Below, one piece after another: positions 27,301 to 34,524 of a DNA stretch of 64,000 nt. Every line of letters starts with the position of its first letter. Position 1 is the first letter of the stretch. Source of the stretch: Devosia sp. (GTDB lineage Bacteria > Pseudomonadota > Alphaproteobacteria > Rhizobiales > Devosiaceae); assembly GCA_017794705.1 (NCBI GenBank), contig CP051235.1, positions 1,799,010 through 1,863,009 of the forward strand, given 5' to 3'. The notes under the pieces are model-generated. The model saw nothing but the letters and a program-made list of their open reading frames with translations. It was not told the origin of the DNA and did not search any database. Made by a program: the position numbers and the translations under genes.

Positions 27301-27573
27301 ACCGAATCCGGCAAACACCAGAACGGAGAAAACAAAATCAAGCAGGTTCTTCTGGGCGACGTTGATCGAATTTTTCGATCGCACCATGCCTGCTTCAAGC
27401 AGCATGAAGCCGATCTGCATCATGAAGACGAGGGCGGCGGCCACAAGTATCCAGACGATGTCGAGGCGCAGGCCGAGATCGGAGGTGCCGGCGGCATCCT
27501 GGGCGGCAACCGAAATTGGGGAAGTCACAAGTGCAGGCAGGAGCATGAAAAACAGCAGCCGTTTGGTCATCAC
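24313..27573 (-). CDS. Ammonium transporter - PAS - GGDEF - EAL fusion
   Basis: A 1086-residue protein joining an Amt/Rh domain to cyclic-di-GMP enzymes. A signal peptide (1-24) precedes an 11-helix Amt domain (about 35-412) that keeps both pore histidines (FVHWSWG H169, GVHGFAG H353). A HAMP-like helical linker (about 425-490), a PAS domain (about 500-600), GGDEF (motif at 696-700) and EAL (E825-L827, with DDFGTGYSSL and EGVE) follow. Both catalytic motifs look intact. The RxxD inhibitory site upstream of GGDEF is absent. It probably senses or transports ammonium and changes c-di-GMP accordingly. Amt-linked GGDEF/EAL proteins are known from genome surveys but few are characterised. No glnK/glnB is adjacent. 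Confidence 0.93.
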   Translation of the reverse strand: MMTKRLLFFMLLPALVTSPISVAAQDAAGTSDLGLRLDIVWILVAAALVFMMQIGFMLLEAGMVRSKNSINVAQKNLLDFVFSVLVFAGFGFMLAFGTSSAFAPVGWDMNLLGLADLDSWTIAFFVFQVMFCGTAATIVSGAVAERMKLPAYVLGTVVMAGLIYPVFVHWSWGSALGDASGAWLAHLGFVDFAGSTVVHATGAWMALAACIVLGPRLGRFTPEGKPVRIAGHSPVLATSGALLLFFGWIGFNGGSTVAASFDIAHIIANTMLAGSAGAVAGYFLGYWQDKVILPEKAVAGMLGGLVAVTAGCMVLDGPGATIIGLLGGLSAVWGNSLLEKFGIDDAVNAIGVHGFAGVLGTLGLAVLAPAGNLPLGNAFAQLQVQAIAVGVNFAWAFSTGFIFFKLLDTFLPVRVNSRHEERGLNETEHATRLGIGHVEQAMQALASGTAGLDTRLAVDAGDEAEHLTRIFNELMERLQKGEIIRSREVELQRSDEEAERLTALADATFEGLCICVDGEIIDGNGALEDLFGLPVAALKSRRIVDFIAPEDYAAFSRHVADGSGTPQEISVRHNSGDVTPVEVRGRSIIYKGRRAEVIAIVDLRERKKAEQQIRFLAQHDPLTNLPNRALFNEKLSAMIKRTIAAGVSSSVVLIDLDHFKDINDLHGHPAGDEVIKVTAERLRRNVAPGDMVARLGGDEFAVLQMTVEFASQAEDLAMRLINELSRPVEVAQGLRIHPSASIGVAICPRDGLQGEQLISRADTALYHAKNSGRNRYSIFELGMDQELRRRQMLEADMADAIEQNQFELYFQPRLDLASTSITGYEALIRWNHPSKGLVSPADFIPVAENSGKIIAIGNWVMETACRMAAEQFGGTVSVNVSPRQFAEKGFVETLELLLDNTGLAPERLEIEITESILIEDDRLAVAILNRLKALGVRVALDDFGTGYSSLAYLSRFPFDTIKIDRSFVENLKNEEDAVAIVDTIIRLGRALDMRLVAEGVEEVAELEILAARGCHEIQGYLLGRPAPFEHLQVEVPSEIRACLKAVPVKPTLEGISARALNRAAERLRDSVSGEAGSAPKRRTGTG

Positions 27574-27854
27574 GATGCGTCCCCGTCGTGCATTCCGTCC
27601 CGGCGGGAGAGTGACCTGAAGGGCTTAAGGAAACATTATTTTTGCCATTGATTTCAGCAAATTGCGGCGATCTTTCGGTTTTGCCTAATTGTTGTGCAGA
27701 TAGGTGATTGTCGGTTCAGTTTGAACCTTATGGGACGTGCCTGCGTCGGAACTGATGTGCGGCCCGGCCTCCCCGCGTCTCACATTCAGTCGTCGCCCCC
27801 CGCGACTCCATGCTTCAGGTCCGGCTCTGGCCGGACACAAGAAAGGATACTGAC

Positions 27855-28130
27855 ATGACCTTTTTGAAAAACACCATCGCCCTCACTCTCGTCGCCGCCA
27901 CCATCGCCGCTTCCGGCACCGTGGTGCAGGCGGCTCCGCAGCAGCTGCAGCTGGACCTGCCGATTCTTGTGGATCGCTACTACGAGATCAAGAATCCCGC
28001 CGGCCCGGTGACCGCTGTCGAGATCCCGGATGAACTAAAGGGTCCGCAGATTCTCTACGTGGTGCCCGAATTCGATCTGGAAGACATGCCCAACCCGCAA
28101 TGGGAACAGCAGGTGATCGTGCGCCGCTAG
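27855..28130 (+). CDS. Small secreted hypothetical protein
   Basis: A 91-residue protein with a clear signal peptide (MTFLKNTIALTLV to VVQAAPQQ, cleavage near residue 23). The mature domain of about 67 residues has no Cys and no recognised family. The ATG at 27855 follows AAAGGATA. A longer reading from 27810 has no ribosome site. A strong bidirectional hairpin follows. Stands alone, downstream of the 281-base divergent control region of the Amt fusion. Confidence 0.7.
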   Translation: MTFLKNTIALTLVAATIAASGTVVQAAPQQLQLDLPILVDRYYEIKNPAGPVTAVEIPDELKGPQILYVVPEFDLEDMPNPQWEQQVIVRR

Positions 28131-28146
28131 GCGCCTTTCAAATTGG

Positions 28147-28180
28147 CAAACGGGCCGGACAGGGAATGCCGGCCCGTTTG
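28147..28180. terminator. Bidirectional terminator-like hairpin
   Basis: A perfect 12-base stem (CAAACGGGCCGG and its complement) with a 10-base loop, between the convergent secreted-protein gene and the 26-residue membrane-protein gene. Only a short T-rich flank (TTTGTTG) is present, so efficiency is uncertain. Confidence 0.75.
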
Positions 28181-28192
28181 TTGATGCCTTGC

Positions 28193-28273
28193 TCAGATGA
28201 AATCGGTGAGCAGGGCCAAAAGGATAATCAGGGGGATGGGGATACCGATCAACCAAAGTCCGATGGCACGCAT
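28193..28273 (-). CDS. 26-residue hydrophobic membrane peptide
   Basis: A very short gene: ATG at 28273, TGA at 28193-28195. The peptide starts MRAIGLWLIGIPIPLIILLA and continues LLTDFI, a single membrane span with a positively charged start (N-in). The ribosome site AAGGAGAG lies five bases before the ATG, stronger than most in this window. Similar one-helix peptides with an IGIP core are common in Rhizobiales genomes as far as I recall, with no known function. It is flanked by a hairpin terminator, and by the MAPEG gene 86 bases upstream. Confidence 0.7.
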   Translation of the reverse strand: MRAIGLWLIGIPIPLIILLALLTDFI

Positions 28274-28358
28274 TTTTCTCTCCTTGATCACATCCGGCGT
28301 CATGGCGCGGAGTTCAGGAAGATAAGCGTTCAGCCCGGAATTGGTTCCCTCGGCAGGA

Positions 28359-28820
28359 TCAGATTCCCAACGGATAGAACAGTACCCGCACAGCCATGAA
28401 GATGATGATCAGCGATCCGGGGGTCCAGAGCGCCGCGCGGATATCGTGAATCTGGGCCGTGTAATAGGCCACGAAATGCAGCAGCCGGGTCACCACATAT
28501 CCGTAGAACAGCACCTGGGCGAGCCACAGCGGCGGTGCGGTGAGCACGTACAAAAAACCTGCGACGATGAAGAAGGGGACGTTTTCCAGATCGTTATGCT
28601 GGATGCGCCGGACGCGCTCCACACTGTCGTTGATTTCAAGCTGGTTGGGATTGGGATCCGGATTGAGCCGGGTCTTTTTCAGGTCTTCGGGAGATCGATA
28701 ACCGGCCTTTTCCGCCGTCATGCGCGCCACGGTGAGCCAGGACATGGCGACGGTCTTGAGCACCATCAGGCTGGCGGCGATGGCAAAAGCAGCGAATACG
28801 GGATTTGCGAATTCGATCAT
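28359..28820 (-). CDS. MAPEG family membrane protein (microsomal GST-like)
   Basis: A 153-residue, four-helix membrane protein of the MAPEG superfamily, closest in pattern to microsomal glutathione transferase 1/prostaglandin E synthase. The signature ERVRRIQHNDLENVPFFI (residues about 68-85) includes the glutathione-contacting Arg/His/Asn/Glu cluster. Probably conjugates or reduces lipophilic electrophiles with glutathione. It is divergent from the TetR regulator gene 137 bases away, which suggests that the regulator controls it, a common detoxification arrangement. Confidence 0.88.
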   Translation of the reverse strand: MIEFANPVFAAFAIAASLMVLKTVAMSWLTVARMTAEKAGYRSPEDLKKTRLNPDPNPNQLEINDSVERVRRIQHNDLENVPFFIVAGFLYVLTAPPLWLAQVLFYGYVVTRLLHFVAYYTAQIHDIRAALWTPGSLIIIFMAVRVLFYPLGI

Positions 28821-28914
28821 GTTCCCCTCCCCGGCGTGACAAGCGCCACACCAAAAGTGATCTCCAGACTATTTTTCGACTCTTGTTCAAAATGTCAACC
28901 CCCGGTCGACAAAT

Positions 28915-28926
28915 GCTCGATCGAGC
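28915..28926. promoter_or_regulatory. Palindrome GCTCGATCGAGC, candidate TetR operator
   Basis: A 12-base perfect palindrome 31 bases before the TetR-family ATG, in the intergenic region shared with the MAPEG gene. Position and symmetry fit an autoregulatory operator. Confidence 0.45.
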
Positions 28927-28957
28927 GCTAGGTTCGGGTGAACCAGTGGAGACGGAA

Positions 28958-29650
28958 ATGAGCAACAACCAGAGGACTCCCGGCCCGGAACACGGCAGTC
29001 TTGCGGCACAAAGGCGCCTCGAGCGGCAGCGGTTGAAGCGCCAGCGTGCCCGGCAGGAAATCCTTCAGGCGGCGCGCGGGGTGGTGCTGGCAAAAGGCGT
29101 AGCCGAAACGACGCTGGAAGCGGTCGCCGTTGAGGTGGGTATGTCGAAAACCGCGCTCTACTATTACTTCCCGTCCAAGGACGCCATGCTGGTCGATCTT
29201 GTCTACGGCATCTTCGCGGACTTGTCAGAACAGACCCATGCTGCGGTCGAACGAGAAAAAAACGGGACCGGCGCGGTGCGGGCGCTTATTGCCGCTACGC
29301 TGGGCCGGTTCTTCAAGAGAATCGACGACTTCCGGCTGGCCTATCTGTCGGGCCAGGTCTTGCGCCCCGGATCGGTAAAGGTTGCCCCGGAACAGCTGGA
29401 GCGGGTGCGGCCGCTCAATACACTTGCCTATGCCGGCACGGCGGAGCGTCTGGCGGCGCAAGGGCCAAACCGGGCCGGCGTCGACCCGCGCCTGATGGCC
29501 TTTCTGGCGCAGGTTTCGGCTCTCGGCGTGTTGACCATGAAAGGCATGGTGGAAAGTGTCGATGATCCCTTGATCTATTCCGACGAGGAACTGCAAGACG
29601 CACTGGCCGCCATCTTTGCGGCCGCGGCGGAACCAGCAGTGCAGAAGTGA
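28958..29650 (+). CDS. TetR family transcriptional regulator
   Basis: A 230-residue regulator. The N-terminal helix-turn-helix is clear: RQEILQAARGVVLAKGVAET, then VAVEVGMSKTALYYYFPSKDAMLVDLV (residues about 35-90), followed by an unassigned ligand domain. The ATG at 28958 follows GGAGACGG. The frame runs further upstream but without a conserved sequence. It is divergent from the MAPEG gene with a 12-base palindrome between, so it probably represses that gene and itself in response to a lipophilic inducer. Confidence 0.88.
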   Translation: MSNNQRTPGPEHGSLAAQRRLERQRLKRQRARQEILQAARGVVLAKGVAETTLEAVAVEVGMSKTALYYYFPSKDAMLVDLVYGIFADLSEQTHAAVEREKNGTGAVRALIAATLGRFFKRIDDFRLAYLSGQVLRPGSVKVAPEQLERVRPLNTLAYAGTAERLAAQGPNRAGVDPRLMAFLAQVSALGVLTMKGMVESVDDPLIYSDEELQDALAAIFAAAAEPAVQK

Positions 29651-29798
29651 TAGGTCCGCACGGCTCGAAGTTTCCAGCATACGCAACGAAATCAATCTGA
29701 AACTATCCGGAGAGAACCGCGTAGCTCCTTACAAGTCCGTCTCAACAGACGGCCAGTGACAGCGTTGAAGCTGTGCTGAAAAGCAAAGGAGAAACGCT

Positions 29799-30230
29799 AT
29801 GAAAAAGATACTCGCCGCACTTACTCTGTCTGTCGCCGCTACTGCCGCGTCGCCGGCACTGGCCGACCATTTGAACATTGAAGTCGATGGCATCTGGAAC
29901 AAGGGCGCCGCCATCAGCGTGCCGTCCGTTCTGATCGACAAGGCCGGCTTCATTGTCATTCATGCCGTGGTTGACGGCGAAGTGGTGGTTCCCGCCTCGA
30001 TCGGTCACACTTATCTGCAGCCCGGCACCACGGAAAACGTTGAAATCACCGTCGACTATCCGCTGGAAGAAGGCGAGGATTTCATCGCCATGCTGCACTA
30101 TGACACCGACGAAGATGGTGTCTACTCGTTCGGCGAAGGCATGACAGATGTCGACGGCCCGGCCCTGAACGCGGAAGACGCACCCTACGTGCAGCCGTTC
30201 ACAGGCGGTGGCAGCATGGGTGCGATGTAA
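29799..30230 (+). CDS. Secreted DUF7282-like protein
   Basis: A 143-residue exported protein: signal peptide MKKILAALTLSVAATAASPALA (cleavage near residue 22), then a beta-rich domain of about 115 residues. Segments GFIVIHAV, GHTYLQPGTTENVEIT and MLHYDTDEDGVYSFGEG resemble the DUF7282 family of extracellular beta-sandwich proteins, by my recollection of that family. The acidic DTDEDG loop could bind calcium. A strong AAGGAG ribosome site lies before the ATG, and the leader has a six-base stem hairpin at 29737-29752. A terminator follows. No functional link with neighbours. Confidence 0.72.
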   Translation: MKKILAALTLSVAATAASPALADHLNIEVDGIWNKGAAISVPSVLIDKAGFIVIHAVVDGEVVVPASIGHTYLQPGTTENVEITVDYPLEEGEDFIAMLHYDTDEDGVYSFGEGMTDVDGPALNAEDAPYVQPFTGGGSMGAM

Positions 30231-30259
30231 CTCGCCCCTTTCGGCTACCTCATTTAAAG

Positions 30260-30284
30260 AAAGGCGGGTCAGCGACCCGCCTTT
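30260..30284. terminator. Bidirectional terminator hairpin
   Basis: An 11-base perfect stem (AAAGGCGGGTC and its complement) with a three-base loop, A-rich on one side and T-rich on the other, between the convergent DUF7282-like gene and the ABC binding-protein gene. It serves both. Confidence 0.88.
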
Positions 30285-30308
30285 CGCAATGTTCGAAGAG
30301 CCTTGGGC

Positions 30309-31292
30309 TTACATGCCGACGGCGTCAGTGATCGCGGTGGTGTAGGCGCCTTCCGGCTCGTTCTCGATGATGCCCTGGTCGAGCAGTGCCTGCTTGGTGC
30401 GCTCGTAAGTGGTCAGATCGAGGGCCGGGTCGTTGGCGTCGACCAGCTTGGAGACTTCGCCCACCATATAGAGCTGATGATCGTACTCGGCAGCGCCGGT
30501 CTCATCCATGTCGACGACGATCTGGGCCGCCTCTTCAGGATTGTCGAGCGCGTACTGCCAGCCCTTCATCGAGGCTTCGACGAAGCGGACATAGGCGTCG
30601 ACCATGGCCGGATCGCTGAGATCCTCTTCCATGACATAGAGCCCGTCCTCGAGCAGATCATTGTCCATTTCGGTATAGTTGAAGATGGTCAGATTGTCGG
30701 GGCCGTAGCCGGCGTCGAGGGCCTGACCGTACTCATTGTAGGTCATCACCGAAATACAGTCCGCCTGGCCCTGGATCATGGGCTGGATGTCAAAGCTCTG
30801 CTGCAACACCGTGACGCCGCCTTCGGAGCCGTCAGTGGCCAGGCCCAGCTTGTTCATCCAGGCAAAGAACGGATATTCGTTGCCGAAGAACCAGACGCCC
30901 AGCGTGTGGCCGGGGAAGTCGGCTTCGGAAGTGATGCCGACTTCTTCGGGGCAGATCATCATCAGGCCCGAGCGCTTGAACGGCTGGGCGATGTTGACGA
31001 TCGGCACACCGGCTTCACGGGCCGAAAGGGCGCCGCCCATCCAGGCGACAATGATGTCGGCGCCGCCGCCGGCGATCACCTGCTCGGGAGCGGTGTTGGG
31101 GCCGCCGGGCAGAATGGTGATGTCGAGGTTGGCCTCGTCATAAAAGCCCTTGGATTCAGCCACCAAATAACCGGCGAACTGCGCCTGGGTCACCCATTTG
31201 AGCTGCAGGGTCAGCGCGTCCTGTGCCATGGCCATGGGCGACGCCGCCATTGCGGCGACACCTGCGGCCAGCGCTATGAGTTTCTTGTGCAT
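30309..31292 (-). CDS. ABC transporter substrate-binding protein, NMT1/THI5-like
   Basis: A 327-residue periplasmic binding protein: signal peptide (MHKKLIALAAGVAAMAASPMAMA) and an NMT1/THI5-type domain, seen in LQLKWVTQAQFAGYLVAESKGFYDEA, GGADIIVAWMGGALSAREAG and GVWFFGNEYPFF. Relatives bind pyrimidine-like compounds such as thiamine precursors or other small heterocycles. Here, beside pyrimidine-degrading enzymes, it probably captures uracil, thymine or a dihydro- or carbamoyl derivative. It is the last gene of the long minus-strand run, 72 bases after the permease, with a small hairpin in that gap that may protect its mRNA. The ATG at 31292 was chosen for the signal peptide. Confidence 0.88.
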   Translation of the reverse strand: MHKKLIALAAGVAAMAASPMAMAQDALTLQLKWVTQAQFAGYLVAESKGFYDEANLDITILPGGPNTAPEQVIAGGGADIIVAWMGGALSAREAGVPIVNIAQPFKRSGLMMICPEEVGITSEADFPGHTLGVWFFGNEYPFFAWMNKLGLATDGSEGGVTVLQQSFDIQPMIQGQADCISVMTYNEYGQALDAGYGPDNLTIFNYTEMDNDLLEDGLYVMEEDLSDPAMVDAYVRFVEASMKGWQYALDNPEEAAQIVVDMDETGAAEYDHQLYMVGEVSKLVDANDPALDLTTYERTKQALLDQGIIENEPEGAYTTAITDAVGM

Positions 31293-31364
31293 GTCGTAAC
31301 GTCCTTTTCTCTCTTTGTTAGTCGCGCATTCCAACCGGTGCGCCGGTTTTGAATGCACTCCCTG

Positions 31365-32219
31365 TTACGCCCGTCCACTACGGACAGACGGATGCCAGAA
31401 GGTCACCGCGCGTTCGATGAGCGCGATGAGGCCGTAAAAGGCAGAGCCCGCCACCGCCGCGACGGCGATCTCCGCCCAGACCAGGTCGATGGCCAGTTTG
31501 CCGACCTCGGTCGAGATCCGGAACCCCATGCCCACTATAGGGGTGCCGAAAAATTCTGCCACGATCGCCCCGATCAGGGCCAGAGTGGAATTGATCTTGA
31601 GCGCGTTGAAAATAAACGGCGCAGCTGCCGGCAGACGCAGCTTGATCAGGGTGGTGAGCCACGGAGAGGCGTAGGTGCGCATCAGGTCACGCTCCATCGA
31701 CCCGGCGGCGTTGAGCCCGGCGACCGTGTTGACCAGCATGGGAAAGAAGGTCATGGCCACCACCACCGCCGCCTTGGAGGGCCAGTCGAACCCGAACCAC
31801 ATGACCATGATCGGGGCGATACCGATGATGGGCAGGGCGGAGACGAAATTTCCAATGGGAAGAAGCCCCCGCTTGAGGAACGGTGAACGGTCGACAAGCA
31901 CGGCCACGCCGAATCCGGAAAGGCAGCCGATGGCATAACCTGCCAGCACTGCCTTGAAGGTCTGCTGGAAATCGGCCCAAAGCATGGGGACCGAATTGAC
32001 CAGCCTTTCCCAGATGGCGGAGGGCGGCGGCAGGAGAACCTGCGGCACGGCGAGGCCGCGGGTCAGGCCCTCCCACAAGACGAGCAGGGTGACCCCGAAG
32101 ATGACGGGAACGGCAAAGCCTGCAATGCGCGAGGCACCATGCCGGCGCACCAGATATTCGTTGAGCGCCCATGCGGCGACCCAGAAAAGCAACGCGCCAA
32201 TGACGAGTTGGGGGTTCAT
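31365..32219 (-). CDS. ABC transporter permease (pyrimidine-type importer)
   Basis: A 284-residue inner-membrane permease of the NMT1-linked ABC family with about six to seven helices. The cytoplasmic EAA-type coupling loop is visible around GLNAAGSMERDLMRTYASPW, contacting the ATPase. Its ATG overlaps the stop of the other permease (ATGA), so the two are made together and should form a heterodimeric channel. Substrate inferred from the binding protein and operon as a pyrimidine or derivative. A longer upstream reading to 32318 lies inside the neighbour and is rejected. Confidence 0.88.
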   Translation of the reverse strand: MNPQLVIGALLFWVAAWALNEYLVRRHGASRIAGFAVPVIFGVTLLVLWEGLTRGLAVPQVLLPPPSAIWERLVNSVPMLWADFQQTFKAVLAGYAIGCLSGFGVAVLVDRSPFLKRGLLPIGNFVSALPIIGIAPIMVMWFGFDWPSKAAVVVAMTFFPMLVNTVAGLNAAGSMERDLMRTYASPWLTTLIKLRLPAAAPFIFNALKINSTLALIGAIVAEFFGTPIVGMGFRISTEVGKLAIDLVWAEIAVAAVAGSAFYGLIALIERAVTFWHPSVRSGRA

Positions 32220-33100
32220 GTCGCCACCCCCATGCGCCTCAGTACGATTTTTTCCGCCACACCGACCAGCGCCACCAAAGTAGCGGCCAGCGCCGCGGCA
32301 AGCAAAAGAGCAGCCCATATCTGGATGGTCTGGCCGTTATAGGAACCAGTGAGCAGGCGCACGCCCAGTCCGCCGCCGGCGGCGTTGCTGAGTTCACCCA
32401 CCACAGCGCCGATCAGCGAAATGGCAATGCCGACGCGCATGGAGGCAAACAGGAACGGGATGGCCGACGGCCAGCGCAGCTTGGTGAAGATCTGCCAGTC
32501 ATTGGCATTGTAGGTGGCCATCAGATCGAGCTGGATCTGTTCGGGCGAGCGCAGGCCCTTGACCATGCCGACCACCACCGGGAAGAAGCTGAGATACATG
32601 GAGATCAGCGCTTTGGGCACCATGCCGGTGACACCAACGGCCCCCAGACCCACCACCACCATCGGCGCGATGGCGAGGATGGGAACCGTTTGACTGGCAA
32701 TGATCCAGGGCATCAGCGAACGGTCCGATGCCTCATTGTGAATGATGGCGACAGCCAACCCGATCCCCAGCAATGTGCCGAAGGCGAAGCCGAGAAGCGT
32801 GGCGGAAAGGGTGATCCATGAATGATAGGCCAGCGAGCGGCGGGAGGTAATTTCCTCCTCGATGGTCGCTTTCCATACTTCGCCAAGGATTTGATGCGGG
32901 GCGGGCAGCAACGGCTTGGCCTGTGCCCAGGTCTGGCTCGCAAACTCGGTAAAGGGCACATTTTCCAGTTCGGCGCGGGCGTTCATCCGCTCCTGCCAGG
33001 GCGAATTCATGTGCACCGCCATGGCGTACCAGAACACCAGGATCGCCGCGACGACGATCAGGACCGGAAGTGTGTTGCCGTGCCAGAGCCGCGCGATCAT
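32216..33100 (-). CDS. ABC transporter permease with extended N-terminal periplasmic loop
   Basis: A 294-residue permease with one N-terminal helix (about 8-30), a periplasmic stretch of about 55 residues, then the usual helical core. The coupling loop is seen near GLRSPEQIQLDLMATYNAND. Partner of the 284-residue permease with which it overlaps (ATGA). Its own start overlaps the upstream PH-like membrane protein gene by four bases. This longer N-terminus is typical of one of the two permeases in HMP/pyrimidine-type (ThiXYZ-like, RibXY-like) importers. Confidence 0.88.
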   Translation of the reverse strand: MIARLWHGNTLPVLIVVAAILVFWYAMAVHMNSPWQERMNARAELENVPFTEFASQTWAQAKPLLPAPHQILGEVWKATIEEEITSRRSLAYHSWITLSATLLGFAFGTLLGIGLAVAIIHNEASDRSLMPWIIASQTVPILAIAPMVVVGLGAVGVTGMVPKALISMYLSFFPVVVGMVKGLRSPEQIQLDLMATYNANDWQIFTKLRWPSAIPFLFASMRVGIAISLIGAVVGELSNAAGGGLGVRLLTGSYNGQTIQIWAALLLAAALAATLVALVGVAEKIVLRRMGVAT

Positions 33101-33675
33101 CGGCGTCGCCCCTGCGGGACGAGCCGCTGCTTGAGCGCTTCAATCACGCTTTTGGCTTCAGCCTCTGAAATGCCATGCGCCAGCTTGAGTTCGTGTCCGT
33201 TGGCGGTGATGCCGATTGCCGATTGCGGGATGCGGCGGTTGTTGATCCTGACGCTGCGCGTCGGATCATCGGCGATAAAGCGCATCGGGCCGACGTCATT
33301 TGTGGCGTAGGTCTTGTTCCATGGAACAAAAAGGATCGAGCGGGCCAGCATGAGCCCCGAGTTGCGGGCAATCAGCCTTTCACGCCCGAAAAGGAACCAC
33401 AAAAGCCGGACGACAACGAAAACCAACGCAGCCGTCCAAAGCGTAAGCCAGACCCGGTAGAAAGCCGGATCGCCGGCGCCGGCGCTCATCATCAGCGCCA
33501 CGAAGAGGCTGCCAGCGCCGCCGACCACCAGTATCAGCGCATGGGTGAAAATGACCAGAAAGTTGCGCGGCACGCGCAGGTGAATGGTGGTTTCACCCTG
33601 CCCATATTCGATGCGGGCCATCGGGCGCGGCGCGAAGAGGCCGCCGAACAGGGGTTTCGGCTCACTCATCTGCAT
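33097..33675 (-). CDS. Membrane protein with PH-like C-terminal domain, embedded in ABC operon
   Basis: A 192-residue protein: a cytoplasmic start, two membrane helices (about 38-63 and 70-93), and a C-terminal soluble region with beta-strand character (LIARNSGLMLARSILFVPWNK, RNSVRINNRR-like strands, then a terminal helix), which I read as a bacterial PH-like domain. It lies between the ATPase gene (overlap 14 bases, or 8 if the second Met is used) and the first permease gene (overlap 4). The overlaps imply co-translation with the importer. Its function is unknown. It could be an accessory transporter subunit. Confidence 0.7.
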   Translation of the reverse strand: MQMSEPKPLFGGLFAPRPMARIEYGQGETTIHLRVPRNFLVIFTHALILVVGGAGSLFVALMMSAGAGDPAFYRVWLTLWTAALVFVVVRLLWFLFGRERLIARNSGLMLARSILFVPWNKTYATNDVGPMRFIADDPTRSVRINNRRIPQSAIGITANGHELKLAHGISEAEAKSVIEALKQRLVPQGRRR

Positions 33676-34444
33676 AGGAATGTCCGGCTCTCAGACCCTC
33701 GCGGACGCGATGAGCGACCTCAAGAAACTCCGGTGTTTCGCGGATATCGAGCGGTCGTTCTCTCGGCAGCGGGCTGTCGATGATATCGGTCACCCGGCCC
33801 GGGCGCGGCGACATGACGACGATCTTGGTCGACAGGTAGACCGCCTCGGGGATCGAGTGGGTGACAAAGGCAATGGTCTTTTCAGTCTTCGCCCAGAGTT
33901 CGAGCAGTTGCGCGTTCAGATGATCGCGCACAATCTCGTCGAGGGCACCGAACGGCTCATCCATCAGCAGCAAGTCGGCATCAAACGCCAGCGCCCGGGC
34001 GATGGAGGCTCGCTGCTGCATGCCGCCGGACAATTGCCAGGGATATTTCTGCTCGAAGCCGGTGAGGTTGACCATCTCCAGCGTGCGGCTGATGCGATGT
34101 TGCTGCTCGGCGGTCGAAAGCCCCATGATCTCGAGCGGCAGCGCGACATTGCGCTCCACAGTGCGCCAGGGCAGCAGCGCCGCGGCCTGGAAAACATAGC
34201 CATAGTCCCGGTTCTGGCGGGCTTCGGCCGGCGTCTTGCCGTTGATCGAGATCGCTCCGCCAGTGGGCTGCTCGAGATCGGCAATGACGCGCAGGAACGT
34301 GGTCTTGCCGCAGCCGGACGGGCCGATGAAGGAAACGAACTCGCCCTTGTTGATGTCGAGCGAAACTTCGCTGAGGGCCTGAACCGGCCCGTCATTGGTC
34401 TCGAAGGTGAGCGAGAGCTCTTTGGCGGAGACGACTGTGGTCAT
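33662..34444 (-). CDS. ABC transporter ATP-binding protein
   Basis: A 260-residue ATPase of the nitrate/taurine/HMP (NrtD/SsuB/ThiZ-like) group. Walker A is GPSGCGKTT (about 40-48), the Q-loop lies in VFQAAALLPW, the signature is LSGGMQQR and Walker B with switch is LLLMDEPFGALDE, followed by the H-loop VTHSIPEAV. All are intact. It drives the importer encoded by the following genes. It starts 80 bases after the dihydropyrimidinase and is on the same strand, so it belongs to the same catabolic run. Confidence 0.93.
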   Translation of the reverse strand: MTTVVSAKELSLTFETNDGPVQALSEVSLDINKGEFVSFIGPSGCGKTTFLRVIADLEQPTGGAISINGKTPAEARQNRDYGYVFQAAALLPWRTVERNVALPLEIMGLSTAEQQHRISRTLEMVNLTGFEQKYPWQLSGGMQQRASIARALAFDADLLLMDEPFGALDEIVRDHLNAQLLELWAKTEKTIAFVTHSIPEAVYLSTKIVVMSPRPGRVTDIIDSPLPRERPLDIRETPEFLEVAHRVREGLRAGHSYADE

Positions 34445-34524
34445 TGCCCCTCACCAGAAACGAACTTGACGTCCCGGCTCAGGGCTGGGACGGCAATCAG
34501 TGTTATCGACCCTTGTCTCAACCC

